64,000 nucleotides of DNA from Corella eumyota (taxonomy: Eukaryota; Chordata; Ascidiacea; Phlebobranchia; Corellidae), in contig OY720098.1 in the NCBI GenBank assembly GCA_963082875.1, positions 14,446,001 to 14,510,000 of the forward strand. The letters are read 5' to 3'. This document shows, one piece after another, positions 63,081-64,000 of this stretch; position 1 is the stretch's first letter, and the number at the start of each line of letters is the position of its first letter. The translations under genes were made by a program, and so were the position numbers. The notes below the pieces were generated by a model. That model was not told the DNA's origin. It saw nothing but the letters and a program-made list of their open reading frames with translations, and did no database searches.

Positions 63081-63689
63081 TTTTGTTTAACTATTAAACA
63101 AAAATAAAATAAAATAGGTGTAAACTGGGTATTTTATTCTTGTTTAAGGTAGTTTTAAGGCCTTAAATAATATTTTTAAGTTAAAAAAATAGAAATACTA
63201 ATCGTTCGATCGAGTATATTCTTACATTATATTTATGATAAAAAGGTCGCTCTTAAGCCTCGCTAAAGCTAAAACAGCAAGTTTAAATCAGTTTTTGCAA
63301 TCTTTTTAAAAATTTGTATGTTAATTAATGCTTTTAATTTTGATTAAGGCAAGTTTTTAAAAATAATCATAATGGATTTACTGCCTAACAAGAAGACTCA
63401 TGAGCAGCTTGCCTGTTTGCCTGCCTGTCAAAAGAGCATAAATAAAGTTTGCCAATGAAAAAAAAACATGCAATGTACATAGTTTACTAGTGACTGTAAA
63501 TATTGAGTCATAGATTAGGATAACAGATAACTGTTGAAACTCACAATAAAAAAGTTGAAAGAAAAAGGGCACATTCTAAGTAACTTTATCAAACCGCTGA
63601 CATTTTGTAATGTGCATATTTTGATATGTAAGAAGTTAATTAAACAGCAAACTTCTGTAATCAAGAAATATTTTGGTTATTTGCAGCTA

Positions 63690-63989
63690 AAAGCTTAGTT
63701 CGACATCATTTTACAGGAGCATTTTGTAAGTGCAACAGTCATTAAGTGCACTTCTCTGTCTGTCGGTTTACTATTAAAACTGTGTTGGTGGAATACACTA
63801 ACAAAAGTAAGGTTGATTTTATTGCAGCTCAACCAGATAAATCGTCTAATATTAATACAATTTGCAATTCCTTTTAGATTTATCGTAAATGGTTATTCTG
63901 TTAAACAGTTTTTGTTATATCACAAGGCCAATGATCTTACATGATAAAACATGTGCAATGGGTGGAAAAATTGCTTTCAAAATTAAAGT
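63690..63989 (+). other. Possible exons of a gene running off the right edge
   Basis: A frame at about 63740-63882 reads HFSVCRFTIKTVLVEYTNKS and onward to a TAG. A second frame ends at a good donor (AAATTAAAG then TAAGTTATG) at 63989. Neither has a recognisable family and they are not shown to belong together. Confidence 0.2.
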
Positions 63990-64000
63990 AAGTTATGTAA

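Noticed and set aside
63378-63572. 64-codon minus-strand frame
   Set aside because: It is low-complexity with no recognised motif, and there are no splice partners in the window.

Overview
The window reads as an AT-rich animal nuclear genome: short exons with consensus GT-AG introns, tRNA-derived SINEs, and no bacterial-style operons. The gene content (ROPN1L, CATSPERB, two TSPEAR-like genes), compact introns and this SINE type suggest a marine invertebrate deuterostome. A tunicate is my best guess, but this is inference from gene style and is not proven. Four protein-coding genes can be rebuilt exon by exon. Intron phases agree at every junction except one in CATSPERB.

Layout. 1-5.1 kb: AT-rich sequence, a small unrecognised ORF on the minus strand (884-1315), and a 3.5-kb DNA transposon (1401-4874) with about 0.9-kb inverted repeats around a remnant integrase-type transposase. 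7.43-10.1 kb (+): ROPN1L, a sperm-flagellum RIIa-domain protein. 12.08-23.8 kb (-): TSPEAR-like gene A, 13 exons, 674 aa. 23.8-35.3 kb: an 11.5-kb space between the divergent start codons, with no convincing exon. 35.3-47.57 kb (+): TSPEAR-like gene B, 14 exons, 662 aa. 48.7-60.77 kb (+): CATSPERB, the CatSper sperm calcium channel beta subunit, 21 exons. 61.5-62.7 kb: a badly decayed Ty3/gypsy-type pol fossil. 62.7-64 kb: a MITE-like repeat and possible exon fragments at the edge.

How the genes relate. A and B are a head-to-head duplicate pair. Each has a signal peptide, a laminin-G/thrombospondin-N-like domain and seven EAR repeats that should form a propeller, and most splice sites are shared. 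They are probably secreted or cell-surface proteins. ROPN1L and CATSPERB, which flank the pair, both act in the sperm flagellum in other animals.

Repeats. About 27 copies or fragments of one tRNA-derived SINE family crowd 6.9-14.1 kb and 43-62 kb, especially CATSPERB introns. None is seen in the 29 kb from 14.1 to 43.0 kb, which covers the 5' halves of both TSPEAR genes and the space between them.
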